From Streptomyces albus subsp. albus (lineage in GTDB: Bacteria; Actinomycetota; Actinomycetes; Streptomycetales; Streptomycetaceae), in contig NZ_JOID01000015.1 of NCBI RefSeq assembly GCF_000719865.1, positions 186,001 through 250,000 of the forward strand: 64,000 bases of DNA, written 5' to 3'. Within the stretch, counting starts at the first letter, position 1. Each line of letters begins with the position of its first letter. Shown here piece by piece: positions 62,807-64,000 of the stretch. Below the pieces are notes generated by a model that did no database searches, was not told the DNA's origin, and saw only the letters and a list, made by a program, of their open reading frames with translations. The translations under genes and the position numbers were made by a program.

Positions 62807-63604
62807 CTAACGCGGATTCAGATAGCCCAGCAGCTCGCTGTGGAGGAGCCCGTTGGACGCCGCGGCGTTGCCGCCGCCGGGCCCCCGCACCCCGTCCAGA
62901 CTGGTGAACTCCCCGCCGGCCTCCCGCACGATGACGGCGTTGGCCGCCATGTCCCAGAGCGACAGCTCCGGTTCGGCGCACATGTCCACCGAGCCCTCGG
63001 CGACCATCATGTACGGCCAGAAGTCGCCGTAGGCGCGGGTCCGCCAGCAGTCGCGGGTCAGATCCAGGAAGCCGTTCAGCCGGCCCTGCTCCTCCCACCC
63101 GGTCAGCGAGGAGTAGGCGAAGGACGCGTCCGAGATCTTCGAGACCTTCGAGACCCGCATCCGCGTCGCGGACGACAGGCTCCGCCCGGTGTACGCGCCC
63201 GAGCCCTGCGCCGCCCACCAGCGGCGGCCCAGCGCGGGCGCCGAGACCAGTCCCACGACCGGCTGGTGGCCGGACTCGCCCGGCGCCATGAGGGCGATCA
63301 GCGTGGCCCAGACCGGCACCCCGCGGACGTAGTTCTTGGTGCCGTCGATCGGATCGACGACCCAGCGCCGGGGACCGGACCCCTCGCTGCCGTACTCCTC
63401 GCCGAGCACCGTGTCCCGGGGCCGGGCGCGCCGCAGCGAGGTGCGGATCAGCTCCTCGGCGGCCTTGTCCGCCTCGCTCACGGGCGTCATGTCCGGCTTG
63501 GTGTCGACCTTGAGGTCGAGGGCCTTGAACCGGTCCATGGTCTGGGCGTCGGCGGCGTCCGCGAGGACATGGGCGAGGCGGAGATCGTCGTGATAGTCGG
63601 GCAT
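62807..63604 (-). CDS. hisN: Histidinol-phosphatase HisN (inositol monophosphatase family)
   Basis: A 265-residue inositol-monophosphatase-fold enzyme. VLGEEYGSEG near residue 65 and VVDPIDGTKNYVRG near residue 81 hold metal-binding Glu and Asp residues, and LSLWDMAANAVIVREAGG near residue 211 completes the site. I recall that in Streptomyces coelicolor the histidinol-phosphatase hisN is at this position, and the neighbouring TetR gene matches. It performs the penultimate dephosphorylation in histidine synthesis. The ATG at 63604 gives MPDYHDDLRLAH. Confidence 0.9.
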   Translation of the reverse strand: MPDYHDDLRLAHVLADAADAQTMDRFKALDLKVDTKPDMTPVSEADKAAEELIRTSLRRARPRDTVLGEEYGSEGSGPRRWVVDPIDGTKNYVRGVPVWATLIALMAPGESGHQPVVGLVSAPALGRRWWAAQGSGAYTGRSLSSATRMRVSKVSKISDASFAYSSLTGWEEQGRLNGFLDLTRDCWRTRAYGDFWPYMMVAEGSVDMCAEPELSLWDMAANAVIVREAGGEFTSLDGVRGPGGGNAAASNGLLHSELLGYLNPR

Positions 63605-63768
63605 GTGCGAACAGTATCGACGCAGCTCGCGGCGGGCCACACGGCCCGGTCCGGACGGGATGCCGCCCCGGGCGGGCCGGGCACTCTTGACAGTCCCTGT
63701 CAGCGCGTCAATTCTGAGCCCACAGCAGCCGTGTGAGACCAGGACGGGGACGCGCCCGGGAGGCGACG

Positions 63769-64000
63769 ATGCCCACAGCACGCGAATCCTTGCTGGACGC
63801 CGCGCTCGCGGCACTCTCCGGGCGTCCCTGGCCCGGTGTGCGGATGGTCGACGTGGCGGTGGCCGCTCGGGTGTCCCGGCAGACCCTGTACAACGAGTTC
63901 GGCAGCAAGGACGGCCTGGCCCGGGCGCTCGTGCGGCGCGAGGTCGACCGCTATCTCGCGGGCGTGCGGCACGCGCTGGCCGGTCCGCCGCCGGGCGAAC
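63769..64000 (+). CDS. TetR-family regulator, N-terminal part (cut by window edge)
   Basis: The first 77 residues of a TetR protein. LLDAALAALSGRPWPGVRMVDVAVAARVSRQTLYNEFGSKDGLARALVRREVD contains the DNA-binding helix-turn-helix. The recognition helix VSRQTLYNEFGSK is typical. The gene is divergent from hisN and runs off the right edge, so the ligand domain is not visible. GGGAGGCGACG before the ATG is a good ribosome binding site. Confidence 0.92.
   Translation, partial: MPTARESLLDAALAALSGRPWPGVRMVDVAVAARVSRQTLYNEFGSKDGLARALVRREVDRYLAGVRHALAGPPPGE

Overview
The window is chromosomal DNA from a Streptomyces-like actinomycete. It is very GC-rich with strong third-position GC bias, many GTG starts plus a few TTG or CTG starts, purine-rich ribosome binding sites, a WhiB-family regulator, mycoredoxin, AdnAB and UvrD2 helicases, a UPF0182 membrane protein and a catalase paired with a Fur-type repressor. 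No phage, transposase, CRISPR array or biosynthetic gene cluster was seen, so this looks like conserved core chromosome. From memory of Streptomyces and Mycobacterium gene orders, and not from any search, it corresponds to the region ending at hisN. The order DEAD helicase, ferritin-like protein, DUF3107, TetR, DUF3152, MoeZ, alkyltransferase-like protein, adnA, adnB, nudC, mycoredoxin, uvrD2, whiB7, ABC1 kinase, ThiF-like protein, zincin, PDZ-Lon protease, UPF0182 resembles M. tuberculosis Rv3193c-Rv3211.

Layout. 1-8.5 kb: the start of a CorA transporter gene (cut by the window edge), a SUFU-domain protein, DUF6758, a PHP phosphoesterase, MarC, a 50-residue conserved small protein, a NYN nuclease-like protein, a hydrolase and a DEAD-box RNA helicase. 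9-18 kb: ferritin-like protein, small membrane protein, DUF3107, TetR regulator, acidic small protein, a hydrolase-DUF3152 pair, a coupled cluster (29-residue ORF, epimerase, degenerate spherulin-4 protein) and MoeZ. 18-26 kb, minus strand: a TAP-like lipoprotein hydrolase, a molybdate uptake operon (HTH-TOBE regulator, ModA, fused ModB-ModC) and a large pseudokinase-flippase-like membrane protein. 26-40 kb: DNA repair and redox block (alkyltransferase-like protein, AdnA, AdnB, NudC, mycoredoxin, UvrD2).

39.4-44.4 kb: a wblC/whiB7 locus with a long leader containing a 107-residue ORF, a Rho-independent terminator and a 9-nt antiterminator arm, followed by a coupled small gene, an ABC1 kinase, a ThiF-like protein and a YgjP-like metallopeptidase. 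44.5-54 kb: a TerD-AIM24 fusion with two further AIM24 genes, a NUDIX protein coupled to a zincin, an NAD-dependent epimerase, MoaE, a small membrane protein, a PDZ-Lon protease and a PPA1309-like protein. 54-64 kb: UPF0182, two identical initiator tRNA genes flanking a Sel1-repeat protein, CatR-KatA with a palindromic operator inside the katA promoter, a CBS protein, HisN and the start of a TetR gene cut by the window edge.

Functionally, three themes recur: genome maintenance (AdnAB, UvrD2, alkyltransferase-like protein, NudC), redox and antibiotic stress (mycoredoxin, WblC, catalase, TerD/AIM24), and molybdenum and sulfur cofactor supply (Mod transporter, MoeZ, MoaE). The most interesting signals are the wblC attenuator, the TerD/AIM24 gene triplet, the catalytically degenerate spherulin-4 and kinase domains, and tandem-repeat expansions in the AdnA and AdnB linkers.
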